From Paenibacillus barengoltzii NBRC 101215 (GTDB lineage: Bacteria > Bacillota > Bacilli > Paenibacillales > Paenibacillaceae), in the NCBI RefSeq assembly GCF_004000745.1, contig NZ_BILV01000038.1:1-39122 (forward strand): 39,122 bases of DNA, given 5' to 3'. A model generated the notes under the pieces. That model worked only from the letters and a program-made list of their open reading frames with translations. It did not search any database and had not been told where the DNA came from. This document shows, one piece after another, positions 8,691 through 16,338 of the stretch (position 1 is the first letter of the stretch; each line of letters opens with the position of its first letter). The position numbers were made by a program, and so were the translations under genes.

Positions 8691-9599
8691 ATGAAAAAAG
8701 CTTCAATTATCCTGAGCAGTGCACTGTTGTTAGGTCTATTGGCCGGCTGTGGATCGGACAATGAGGCGAACAGCACAAACTCTGCGCAACCTGCAAACAA
8801 CACTTCTGCTGCTAACGAAACCAATGCAGGAGCAAATAACGCAGCTGCAGAGCAAGGGAAATACCAAGACGGCGTATACTTCGCCCAAGGTGAAGTGGAT
8901 GCAAATTCCGGATGGCAATCCTACGTAACCCTGACGGTATCCGGAGGCAAAATCACAGAAGCCAAATGGAATGCGCTGAGCGAAAAAGCTCCCGTCGACA
9001 AAGTGACCTATTCCAAAGAAGGCAAGTACGGCATGAAAGCCGGCGGCGCTTCCTCCGAATGGCACGAACAAGCCGAGAAGGTTGAGCAATACCTGATCGA
9101 AAAGCAAGATCCTAAAGCGATCACTTTGGGAGATGACGGCAAAACGGATGCCATCGCAGGTGTGTCCGTCCATGTAAGTGAATTTTTTAACTTGGCTGAT
9201 CAAGCGCTGAATGCCGGTCCAGTTGAGGTTGGTCCTTACAAAGACGGCACTTACCATGCAGAAGGAGCTTCCTTCGACGAGCATTCTGGTTGGAAAGATA
9301 CCGTTGACGTTGTCGTCGCTGCCGGCAAGATCGTCAAAGTGAACTTCAGCGGTGTGAACGACAAAGGCGAAGACAAGAAGCAATACTCGATTGACGGCAA
9401 ATATGGAATGAAAGCCGGCGGCGCTCAAGCCGAATGGCATGAAGAAGTAGCGAAAGCGGAAGCTTACCTGATCGAAAAACAAGATCCAGCTGCCGTGACA
9501 TTTAACGATGAGGGCAAAACGGACGCGATCGCTGGGGCAACGATTACGCTGCAACCGCATTTCGAGCTCGTGAGCCAAGCACTTGAGCAAGCGAAATAA
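8691..9599 (+). CDS. pplA: FMN-binding lipoprotein with two FMN_bind domains (PplA-like)
   Basis: A 302-aa lipoprotein. The signal peptide ends in the lipobox LLAGC, with lipidated Cys20. A low-complexity Asn/Ala/Thr linker to about residue 60 would span the cell wall. Two homologous FMN_bind repeats follow. Each ends in a flavinylation-type motif: DAIAGVS (153-159) and DAIAGAT (278-284), with S159 and T284 as predicted FMN attachment points. In Listeria the equivalent PplA is flavinylated by ApbE/FmnB and carries electrons outside the membrane. Repeat 1 has Val in place of the usual Ala before the acceptor Ser, so its modification is less certain. GGAGGT lies seven bases before the ATG. Ndh2 follows after 42 bp with no terminator. 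Confidence 0.88.
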   Translation: MKKASIILSSALLLGLLAGCGSDNEANSTNSAQPANNTSAANETNAGANNAAAEQGKYQDGVYFAQGEVDANSGWQSYVTLTVSGGKITEAKWNALSEKAPVDKVTYSKEGKYGMKAGGASSEWHEQAEKVEQYLIEKQDPKAITLGDDGKTDAIAGVSVHVSEFFNLADQALNAGPVEVGPYKDGTYHAEGASFDEHSGWKDTVDVVVAAGKIVKVNFSGVNDKGEDKKQYSIDGKYGMKAGGAQAEWHEEVAKAEAYLIEKQDPAAVTFNDEGKTDAIAGATITLQPHFELVSQALEQAK

Positions 9600-9641
9600 A
9601 CCCATATTCCCACCCCACCCTAAAATGAGAAGGTGAATCTC

Positions 9642-11519
9642 TTGAAGAAAATTGTAGTTTTGGGCGGCGGTTATGGCGGTGTAGTCACTTCCAAGCATCT
9701 GGCCAAACTGTTCAAAAAAGACAAAGATGTGGAGATCCAACTGATTGACCGCAATCCTTATCATACGTTGCTGACGGAGCTGCACGAGGTTGCAGCAAAC
9801 CGGGCGCCAGAGGATTCTGTCAAGATTGAATTGAAGAAGATTTTTGCCGGGCAAAAAGTGGATGTCGTGCTCGATTCCATCGATGCCATTGATTTTAACG
9901 CCAATGAGCTTCGGTCCAAACGAGAGACTTATAAATACGATTACCTCGTCATCGGTACCGGCTGTAAACCAACCTTCTTTGGGATCCCGGGGGCTGAGGA
10001 GCACGCCTTGACCCTGTGGTCTTATGAAGACGCTGTGCGTCTGAAAGAGCAAGTACGTCGCAAGTTCAGCGAAGCGGCGAAGGTAAGCAATCCGGCAAAA
10101 CGCCGTAAAATGCTGTCCTTTGTCGTTGTCGGCGCCGGCTTTACCGGCGTGGAACTGGTTGGCGAATTGGCTGAATTCCGCGATGAACTATGCAAAGAGT
10201 TCTATATCGATCCGAGCGAGGTTCGCCTGGTCGTAGCCGATATGGCTCCGAAAATCCTGCCGATCCTGCCGGATAAATTGATCGAAAAAGCGACGAAACG
10301 TCTGCACAAAATGAACGTAGAGATCATTACAAGCGCCAAAATCACCGGCGTTACCCCAACCAGCGTACAGCTCGGCGAAGGGAAAGAGCTCGAAGCGGAT
10401 ACGATCGTGTGGACTGCCGGGGTTGAAGGCTCTGAGCTCGTCGGCAAGCTCGATGTGAAGCAAGAAGGCCGCAAGCGGATCGTCACTAATGACAAGTTGC
10501 AAAGCGTCGATCACGAGAACGTTTATATTGTTGGCGACAACATCTTCTTCATCCCGGAAGGCGAAACCCGTCCGGTACCGCAGATGGTTGAGAACGCCGA
10601 ACAAGCGGGTCCGCTCATCGCTCATAACATTTATGCGGATGTTCACGGCAAACCGAAGAAGTCCTATAAACCGGGCTTCCACGGAACAATGGTCTGCATC
10701 GGCAGCCGCTACGGCGTAGCGAATGTCGGATTGCCAAACAAAATGTTCATGATGAGCGGCTTCATGGCCATGTTCTGCAAGCACTTAATCAATATGTATT
10801 ACCTGTTCACCGTGGCTGGTTTTGCGAAAGTATGGACTTATATGATGCATGAATTCTTCCACGTGAACAATCGCAGAAGCTTCGTTGGCGGTCACTTTGC
10901 GAAGCGTTCGCCGAACTTCTGGCTCCTGCCTCTGCGGATTTTCGTGGGCTACAAGTGGCTGGAAGAAGGTCTTGATAAGCTTCCGAAGGTTTGGAAAGAC
11001 CCTTCGAACATCTTCCTTATCCCTGCTTCTCCGAAAGCTGACGTTGTGTCAGCAGCCAGTGAAGCAGCTAGTGAAGTGACAAAGACCGTCGATGCTCAAG
11101 CGGCAGCTTCAGCCGTAGAAAGCGCCTCGACCGCGGTTACGGCTTTGCCGGTACCTGGATTTATCAAGAGCATCGTCAGCTGGTTTATGGATGTCTTCTT
11201 CTACACCTCGGATGGCGGATATACCGCTCTAGCAACTGTGTTCCAGTTCTTTATGGTGTTTGCGGAAATCGCCCTTGGCATCATGATCATCGTTGGCCTG
11301 TTCACCGCTGTCGCTTCGGCAGCCACCGTCGCTCTCGGCGTCATGATCTGGTCTTCCAGCATGGCCTCGACGGAAATGCTGTGGTACATGACCGCAGGCG
11401 TCGCATTGATCGGCGGATCGGGCAGCACATTTGGCCTGGATTACTATGTACTTCCTTGGCTCAAGAAACAATGGAAACGAATCCCGTTCGTACGAAGATG
11501 GTACCTATACACGGAATAA
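9642..11519 (+). CDS. ndh2: Type II NADH dehydrogenase with C-terminal membrane domain (EET-type Ndh2)
   Basis: A 625-aa protein. The first ~400 residues are an NDH-2 flavoprotein: FAD-binding GGGYGG at the N-terminus, the NAD-binding motif VVGAGFTGVELVGEL, and the second FAD site VYIVGDN followed by VPQMVENAEQ. The C-terminal ~200 residues add several membrane helices resembling DoxX-like domains. That extension is absent from ordinary respiratory NDH-2 (about 400 aa) and is characteristic of Ndh2 in FLEET loci, where it feeds electrons to a separate demethylmenaquinone pool. An Ala/Ser-rich linker (about 465-505) interrupts the membrane part. I choose TTG at 9642 because GAGAAGG precedes it by eight bases; the GTG at 9633 lies inside that ribosome binding site. 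Confidence 0.88.
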   Translation: MKKIVVLGGGYGGVVTSKHLAKLFKKDKDVEIQLIDRNPYHTLLTELHEVAANRAPEDSVKIELKKIFAGQKVDVVLDSIDAIDFNANELRSKRETYKYDYLVIGTGCKPTFFGIPGAEEHALTLWSYEDAVRLKEQVRRKFSEAAKVSNPAKRRKMLSFVVVGAGFTGVELVGELAEFRDELCKEFYIDPSEVRLVVADMAPKILPILPDKLIEKATKRLHKMNVEIITSAKITGVTPTSVQLGEGKELEADTIVWTAGVEGSELVGKLDVKQEGRKRIVTNDKLQSVDHENVYIVGDNIFFIPEGETRPVPQMVENAEQAGPLIAHNIYADVHGKPKKSYKPGFHGTMVCIGSRYGVANVGLPNKMFMMSGFMAMFCKHLINMYYLFTVAGFAKVWTYMMHEFFHVNNRRSFVGGHFAKRSPNFWLLPLRIFVGYKWLEEGLDKLPKVWKDPSNIFLIPASPKADVVSAASEAASEVTKTVDAQAAASAVESASTAVTALPVPGFIKSIVSWFMDVFFYTSDGGYTALATVFQFFMVFAEIALGIMIIVGLFTAVASAATVALGVMIWSSSMASTEMLWYMTAGVALIGGSGSTFGLDYYVLPWLKKQWKRIPFVRRWYLYTE

Positions 11520-11547
11520 TCGCAGCTCTTTATGCAACTTTGAACTG

Positions 11548-11592
11548 GAGTAATGTGCGCCCTCAAGCGTACATTACTCTCATTTTTATCCT
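11548..11592 (+). terminator. Rho-independent terminator of the pplA-ndh2 operon
   Basis: GAGTAATGT (11548-11556) pairs perfectly with ACATTACTC (11571-11579), followed by a T-rich tail (CATTTTTATCCTTTT). Confidence 0.8.
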
Positions 11593-11646
11593 TTTGCCGA
11601 CATCGGTGTGAGGATCCCCTGCAAGCCTGCCTGCATTTAGGCGAAG

Positions 11647-11722
11647 GTTCAAAAAAGTCAGGATTCAGCACCGGATACGCTGCCTATTGTTGGTTCGTAA
11701 TCAACTGATGACTTTTTTGAAC
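11647..11722 (+). repeat. 14-bp perfect inverted repeat element in the leader of the HepS-like gene
   Basis: GTTCAAAAAAGTCA (11647-11660) is exactly complementary to TGACTTTTTTGAAC (11709-11722), with a 48-base interior. The downstream arm ends ten bases before the AAGGAG of the next gene, so the element lies in its 5' leader. No T-run follows, so a simple terminator is unlikely. It could be a dispersed mobile palindrome or a leader regulatory structure. Confidence 0.6.
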
Positions 11723-11748
11723 TACCTCTTTAAGGAGTGTGTGTCCTT

Positions 11749-12201
11749 ATGAATCCGAAGCTTATCGAAGACGCTTATCGCTTATTGCAGGGCGAATTAT
11801 CGCCCGAAACCGGCATTATTGTAGATTTACCCTATCCTGAAGCGGCACCCCTGGCTACCTTATTGGAGCAATACGACATGCCGCAGGTACGCCAATGCCG
11901 TCTGTTATCCATTTACATCGCAATCAAGCTTGCCCTTCAACGCCATAGTGAATGCAGCTCCCTCGCCCCCGGCGAGACGTTAACCCGCAAAGTGTTGGAT
12001 GGCGACTACCTATACAGCTTTTACGTCGAGCTTTGCCTGAAGTGGGAAGAATTCAATCTGCTTGGGCATCTCGCTCCGATCATCAAACAACTCCAAATCA
12101 AACGCGCCCAAGGTCATCCGGAAGACGAGCGCTTGCTCAAAGCCTGGGAACGGTTCCTGCAGCTGGACAACAACCGCAGCACCGCCAGCCAGGCGATGTA
12201 G
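11749..12201 (+). CDS. HepS-like small subunit of polyprenyl diphosphate synthase
   Basis: A 150-aa soluble protein. The middle resembles heptaprenyl diphosphate synthase component I (HepS): a helix (LLSIYIAIKLALQRH) like the HepS region just before its core motif, then VLDGDYLYSFYVEL corresponding to the HepS motif LAGDYFSGLYY, then an IIKQLQIKRAQ helix. It is much shorter than Bacillus HepS (about 250 aa), lacking most of the C-terminal half. HepS-type subunits have no catalytic aspartates and set activity and product length of the catalytic partner. The polyprenyl synthase gene follows 100 bp downstream, which supports the pairing. AAGGAG lies 11 bases before ATG 11749. The assignment rests on motif resemblance and context. 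Confidence 0.65.
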   Translation: MNPKLIEDAYRLLQGELSPETGIIVDLPYPEAAPLATLLEQYDMPQVRQCRLLSIYIAIKLALQRHSECSSLAPGETLTRKVLDGDYLYSFYVELCLKWEEFNLLGHLAPIIKQLQIKRAQGHPEDERLLKAWERFLQLDNNRSTASQAM

Positions 12202-12301
12202 ACGGCCGTGGACGGAGAATGCCTGTGAGATTTCGGATGCCCTGCAAAATACTCGGCACCGGTGTCCATGACTGCCAGCCTAAGTTTAGGAGGGAAGCGA
12301 C

Positions 12302-13282
12302 ATGAAGCTTGAGGAAACACTGAACATCCCCTTAAAAACTGTCGATCGGGAAATTGAGAACATGGTCAAATATGATCGCGACGTCCCTCGTTCCTCCCAA
12401 TTGGCCAAAGCTATCATCGAATTGATTCGTTCTGGCGGCAAACGAATTCGCCCCTTGATGGTGATCGTCGGCAGCCGCTTCGGCCCTGATCCCGATGAGA
12501 AGAAGGTCTGGCGGCTCGCCGCTGCCGCAGAATTCATCCACGCCGCTTCACTGATTCATGACGATATTATCGATGATTCCCCCATGCGGCGCGGCCAGAA
12601 AGCGATGCATATCAAGCTGGGCGTGAGCGGTGCACTGCATGTAGGCAATTATATGTCAGCGAGGGTCATCGAGCTGATCTCCGTCTATTCGGCGGAACAA
12701 GAGAAATTCGTGTACGACCTCTCCTCTCTAGCCACAACCAAGCTATGTCTCGGAGAATATCAGCAGCTTGCTCACTTGTTCGACTATGACGTGACGATCG
12801 ACGAATACTTGGAGAAATCGAAAAATAAAACCGCACAACTGATGGCCACTTGCCTGCAAATCGGCGCCAAGGCCGCCGGAACGGATACGGAAACGGCCGA
12901 GCTGCTGTATCGCTTTGGTGAAAAGCTGGGCATGTCGTTCCAAATCCGCGACGACGTGCTCGATTTCACCCAATCGGCGGAGAAGCTAGGCAAGCCGGCG
13001 GGCAGCGACCTGCGCAGCGGCCAAGTGACCTTGCCCGTCCTGTTCGCGTTGCAGGACGAAACCCTTGCCCCGGCGATCCGGGCTATCTCGGCAGACAGCC
13101 CTGCTGAAGAAGTGGACGCCGTCGTCGCGGCGATTCAAGCCAGCGGCGCGCTGGAGCAAACCGAAGCGCTCAGCCGCCAATATCTTGCTGAAGCGCAGGA
13201 TATTATTCACCGGCTCAGCCATTACCCGGCGCACCGGGATCTGCAAGCGCTGCTGGAGTATTTCAGCGGGCGGGAGAAATAA
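12302..13282 (+). CDS. Trans-polyprenyl diphosphate synthase, HepT-like (DmkB role)
   Basis: A 326-aa class I prenyl elongase that condenses isopentenyl diphosphate units onto an allylic primer to make the menaquinone side chain. The first aspartate-rich motif is DDIID (87-91) followed by the RRG of SPMRRGQ. The second is DDVLD (217-221) followed by GKPAGSDL. The residue five positions before the first motif is Ala, small as in long-chain synthases, so a C30-C40 product is expected but not proven. GGAGGG sits before the ATG. Beside ndh2 and a UbiA prenyltransferase it fits the DmkB position of Listeria FLEET loci. A general menaquinone synthase role cannot be excluded. Confidence 0.9.
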   Translation: MKLEETLNIPLKTVDREIENMVKYDRDVPRSSQLAKAIIELIRSGGKRIRPLMVIVGSRFGPDPDEKKVWRLAAAAEFIHAASLIHDDIIDDSPMRRGQKAMHIKLGVSGALHVGNYMSARVIELISVYSAEQEKFVYDLSSLATTKLCLGEYQQLAHLFDYDVTIDEYLEKSKNKTAQLMATCLQIGAKAAGTDTETAELLYRFGEKLGMSFQIRDDVLDFTQSAEKLGKPAGSDLRSGQVTLPVLFALQDETLAPAIRAISADSPAEEVDAVVAAIQASGALEQTEALSRQYLAEAQDIIHRLSHYPAHRDLQALLEYFSGREK

Positions 13283-13286
13283 AAAT

Positions 13287-13333
13287 AAGCACGAACCTCA
13301 AGGTAGCTTATCCCTTATGGTTCGTGCTTTTTT
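13287..13333. terminator. Bidirectional terminator between converging hepT and ubiA genes
   Basis: AAGCACGAACC (13287-13297) pairs with GGTTCGTGCTT (13319-13329), followed by a T-run. The A-rich sequence before the first arm lets it also serve the minus-strand prenyltransferase. Confidence 0.85.
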
Positions 13334-13373
13334 GTGTATTAAAGCGTCTGTTGCTCTGTAATCAGCGACCATT

Positions 13374-14246
13374 TCACAGAAGGAAGTAATCCCCTAGCGT
13401 AAAGAACAGAATCACCATGCTGATGACCTGGTTCAAATTGTACGAGGCCACATTCATCCGTTTCCAGTTCGACGGCTTAATGATTTTGTGCTCCGTCATT
13501 AGCAGCAGGATCGCGATGATAATCCCTGTAATATAAAGCCAGCTCAGGTGACGAATCGGGATTAAAGCAATCAGCAGCAGCACCATAATCGCGTGCAGGC
13601 CGGCTGCGATCCGCAGACCGTTCTTGAGCCCAAACGCGCTAGGGATCGACCAGAGTCCGTGATTGCGGTCAAAATCAATATCCTGCGAGCCATAGATAAT
13701 ATCGAAGCCGGCAATCCACAGCATCACTACAGTGCCGAGGACAAACGGCGTAAAGGCAAATTGGCCGGTAACCGCAAACCAGGCGCCGATGGGGGCCGAA
13801 GCGATCGTAAAGCCCAGGTACAGATGGCTCAGGTACGTAAACCGTTTGGTATAAGAATAGGAAGAGATCAGGAAAATGGCCACCGGCGACAAGATCAAGC
13901 ACAAAGGATTTAACATGCCTGCAGCAAAAATAAAGATCGCATAGTTCACCACAACGAACACCAGCACCTCCTTGGCGTCGAGTAGCTTTTGCGGCAGGTG
14001 ACGATGCGCGGTGCGTGGATTTTGCGCGTCAAAAACGCGGTCGACGACGCGGTTAAAGGCATTCGCCCCGTTTCGGGCGCCGATCAAGGCGATCAATCCC
14101 CACAGCATCACGCGCCATGAAGGGAACCCCTCTGCCGCCCAAATCATCGAGATGATCGCAAAGGGCAGCGAAAACAACGTGTGCGAAAACATCACCAATT
14201 CGCTGTACAGCCGGATTTTGGTGCCGATTTTGCGGGCTATTTCCAT
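13374..14246 (-). CDS. UbiA-family aromatic prenyltransferase (DmkA/MqnP-like)
   Basis: A 290-aa integral membrane prenyltransferase with about eight to nine helices. The first catalytic motif is NRVVDRVFD (N65, D69, D73), followed by NPRT. The second is DIIYGSQDIDFD (D182 to D193). Both bind the Mg2+-diphosphate of the prenyl donor. The sequence belongs with UbiA-like 4-hydroxybenzoate polyprenyltransferases rather than typical MenA, so the acceptor could be 1,4-dihydroxy-2-naphthoate (DmkA role), a futalosine-pathway acid (MqnP), or something else. Converging with hepT inside the EET locus, it most likely makes the dedicated quinone. GAGGAG lies 11 bases before the ATG. Confidence 0.82.
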   Translation of the reverse strand: MEIARKIGTKIRLYSELVMFSHTLFSLPFAIISMIWAAEGFPSWRVMLWGLIALIGARNGANAFNRVVDRVFDAQNPRTAHRHLPQKLLDAKEVLVFVVVNYAIFIFAAGMLNPLCLILSPVAIFLISSYSYTKRFTYLSHLYLGFTIASAPIGAWFAVTGQFAFTPFVLGTVVMLWIAGFDIIYGSQDIDFDRNHGLWSIPSAFGLKNGLRIAAGLHAIMVLLLIALIPIRHLSWLYITGIIIAILLLMTEHKIIKPSNWKRMNVASYNLNQVISMVILFFTLGDYFLL

Positions 14247-14513
14247 CGATAGTCACTCTCCTCATCGTAAAAAACACGTAGCGTCACGTGGACCGTTCAT
14301 ATAAGTGCCCCGGCCCGCTAGCGGGTTCAGGACGTCGGGCATACCCCGACGCAGCGGGACAGCACGTGCAGCTAGAGGACCACAAGCCTCGCCGGACAGC
14401 ATGCTACTCCCAGTGCACGTTTCTGGCGGCGCGACAGGCGGTCAGGCCACGTCTCCCCTCTTTCGCAAGACGTCTCTCACTCGGCAGACTTCCCTCCCAT
14501 GGCTGACCGTCTC

Positions 14514-14703
14514 ATTAACGCTAAAAAGTACCTTTATTTTCGGCCCATCGGCCTGTTTCCAGCAAAATAACGGTAAAAAGTACTCTTATTTTCCGCATAT
14601 TCCGCCAAAACGGCCGCCAATCGTAAAATTAGCGGTATCATTTACCGCTAATTCACCTAAATCGCCAGCACACCGAAAAATAACGGTCAATTTTACCGTT
14701 ATT
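14514..14703. repeat. Array of four tandem ~25-bp imperfect palindromes
   Basis: Four hairpin-forming units begin at 14514, 14566, 14627 and 14679 (period 52-61 bp). Their cores are ATTAACGCTA/TACCTTTATT, AATAACGGTA/TACTCTTATT, AATTAGCGGTA/TACCGCTAATT (perfect 11-bp arms) and AATAACGGT/ACCGTTATT (perfect 9-bp arms), with 5-7 base loops. Spacers are GC-richer. Compensating changes between arms, for example ACGGT with ACCGT versus AGCGGT with ACCGCT, suggest that pairing is maintained. The flanking region 14247-14513 also has the palindrome CCCGCTAGCGGG (14314-14325) and a CGTCGGG/CCCGACG stem (14333-14351). No gene is seen in 14247-14974. Confidence 0.8.
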
Positions 14704-14924
14704 GACCAGGGGTCCGGCGTCAACAGGGCGGCCCTTGCGTGCGCGAGTGCCCGTTGGGCCCCTCACGCAGCAAAGCTGGGACGCCGGCGAGCGCTGGGAC
14801 CCCTGGCCGACGCCGGAAGTGCCGGCAGGCGCTGAGGTGCCCGCCGGCGCTGGGGGCGCCTGTGGCTGCGCGGCGCGTCTGACGCTTAGGCAGCGGCATG
14901 CTATGCAAGCGGCGCCCCTGTCGT

Positions 14925-14955
14925 TTAGGCGGCACACCCACTACGTGCCGCCTAA
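14925..14955. repeat. GC-rich stem-loop downstream of the aminotransferase gene
   Basis: TTAGGCGGCAC (14925-14935) pairs perfectly with GTGCCGCCTAA (14945-14955) around a 9-base loop. There is no adjacent T-run. Together with the next hairpin it may end or stabilise the minus-strand operon transcript. Confidence 0.55.
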
Positions 14956-14960
14956 CGCAT

Positions 14961-14992
14961 CTGGCGGAGCTGGGTTACACCAGCTCCGCCAG
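14961..14992 (-). terminator. 13-bp perfect hairpin with the aminotransferase stop codon in its loop
   Basis: CTGGCGGAGCTGG (14961-14973) pairs perfectly with CCAGCTCCGCCAG (14980-14992). The loop GTTACA holds the stop codon of the minus-strand gene. No poly-T tract follows, so this may be a 3'-end stabiliser or a factor-dependent terminator. Confidence 0.5.
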
Positions 14993-16258
14993 CGAAGCCT
15001 CCAGCGCGTCCAGCATGCCGCGCACGTCGGCCTCGTCGATGACCAACGGCGGTTGGAAGGCTAGAACGTTGCGGTTCACGCCGTTCTTGCCGATGATATA
15101 GCCGCGGTCCAGCATCGCTTCCAGCACGTCGTCGGTGAGCTTCGCGCCGCGGGCGGGCTCCGCGGCGCACAGCTCTGCGCCGAGCATCAGCCCCGCGCCG
15201 CGCACGTCGGAGACGTGCTGCGGAAACCGCGCGGCGAGGCGCAGGAGGCCGCCGCGCAGCAGCTCACCGAGGCGCTCGGCCCGCTCCGGCAGGCGATGCG
15301 CCTCGATGTAGTCCAGGACCGCGAGCGCGGTCACGGACGAGACGGGGTTGCCGCCGAACGTGGAGGCGGATGGCCGGTTCAGGCTGGCAGCGATCTCGTC
15401 CGTGGTGGCGAAGCCCGCCACCGGGATGCCGCTGCCAAGCGCCTTGGCCATCGTCAGGATGTCCGGCGTGACGCCGTAACGGTCCATAGCGAACATACGG
15501 CCCGTTCGGCCGAAGCCGGTCTGAATCTCATCGGCGATGAGCAGCACGCCGTGCTGCTCCAGCAGCCGCTTCGCTTCAGCGAAATACCAGTCCGCCGGCG
15601 CGACGATGCCGGCGTTCCCCTGGATCGGCTCGGCGATCATTGCCGCGATCTCGCCGCCCTTCTCCGCCAGCGCAGCCTCCAGCGCGGCGATGGAACGGCG
15701 TGCCGCCTCATCGGCGCTGAGCCCGCGCTCATACGGCCGGGGGATAAACGTGACATCCGTGTCATGCGCCAGCTGTGGATCCGTCCGCCACATCGCCAGC
15801 CCGGTCACGCTCATCGTCAAATACGTCCGGCCGTGCAAACCTTGCTCCAGCGCCAGGAAGCCCCGCCGCCCCGTATGCATGCGAGCCAGCAGCAAGGCGC
15901 CTTCATTCGCCTCCGAGCCGCTGTTCACGAAGAAGGTGCGGCGCAGATTCCCCGGCAGCACGTCCGCCAGCCGCTCCGCCAAATCCACATTCGGCTGCGT
16001 CAAATAGATCGTGGACGTGTGTTGCAGCATCCGCAGCTGCTCGGCCGTCCGTTCCGCAATCTCTGGATTGCAGTGCCCGCTGGCCACAACGGAGACGCCG
16101 GCAAAAAAGTCCGTATACCGCTTCCCGTCATGACCGTACAAATACTGCATTTCCCCTTTCACCAACTGCGGCGGATTTCGATAGAAATGGATGGTGCAAG
16201 GATAAAAATATTGCTGCCGTTTCTTGATCACTTCGTCCGGTCCGATGTAATTTGACAT
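14975..16258 (-). CDS. Class III PLP-dependent aminotransferase (AGXT2/omega-aminotransferase type)
   Basis: A 427-aa fold-type I class III aminotransferase, probably moving an amino group to pyruvate or glyoxylate. It shows the PLP phosphate-binding NSGSEANEG (113-120), the cofactor-binding D243 in IADEIQTGFGRTG, the Schiff-base lysine K272 in TMAKALGSGIP, and the partner-subunit segment STFGGNP (299-305). The substrate cannot be named; alanine-glyoxylate/beta-alanine type enzymes are the nearest match. ATG 16258 follows AAAGGAA at about 11 bases; an in-frame upstream TTG at 16282 is less likely. The 3' half is much richer in G+C than most of the window. Its gene is 80 bp downstream of the U32 gene; a link to the EET locus is unknown. 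Confidence 0.88.
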   Translation of the reverse strand: MSNYIGPDEVIKKRQQYFYPCTIHFYRNPPQLVKGEMQYLYGHDGKRYTDFFAGVSVVASGHCNPEIAERTAEQLRMLQHTSTIYLTQPNVDLAERLADVLPGNLRRTFFVNSGSEANEGALLLARMHTGRRGFLALEQGLHGRTYLTMSVTGLAMWRTDPQLAHDTDVTFIPRPYERGLSADEAARRSIAALEAALAEKGGEIAAMIAEPIQGNAGIVAPADWYFAEAKRLLEQHGVLLIADEIQTGFGRTGRMFAMDRYGVTPDILTMAKALGSGIPVAGFATTDEIAASLNRPSASTFGGNPVSSVTALAVLDYIEAHRLPERAERLGELLRGGLLRLAARFPQHVSDVRGAGLMLGAELCAAEPARGAKLTDDVLEAMLDRGYIIGKNGVNRNVLAFQPPLVIDEADVRGMLDALEASLAELV

Positions 16259-16288
16259 GTTCTTTCGCTTCCTTTCCCCCAATTAGGC

Positions 16289-16320
16289 TTGCACTCTTGC
16301 ACTCTTGCACTCTTGCACTC
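16289..16320. repeat. 8-bp tandem repeat, four perfect units (TTGCACTC)
   Basis: TTGCACTC is repeated four times without interruption between the U32 and aminotransferase genes, followed by degenerate CTGCTC/TTGCTC units. It is a candidate slippage-prone variable-number locus. Confidence 0.9.
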
Positions 16321-16338
16321 CTGCTCTTGCTCCCGCTC

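Noticed and set aside
8736..10052. 438-codon open frame on the minus strand opposite pplA and ndh2
   Set aside because: It lies antisense to two well-supported genes with clear domains and has no ribosome binding site or recognisable motif. It results from codon bias of the real genes.
14514..14703. CRISPR array
   Set aside because: Repeats are short imperfect palindromes with diverged sequence, spacing is irregular (52 and 61 bp), and there are no cas genes.
14305..14835. 176-codon plus-strand frame in the 14.3-14.9 kb gap
   Set aside because: No ribosome binding site, no motif, low complexity, and it crosses the palindrome array.
15215..16255. 346-codon plus-strand frame across the aminotransferase gene
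   Set aside because: The Arg/Gln/His-rich product is typical of antisense reading of GC-rich DNA, and the minus-strand gene has all catalytic motifs.
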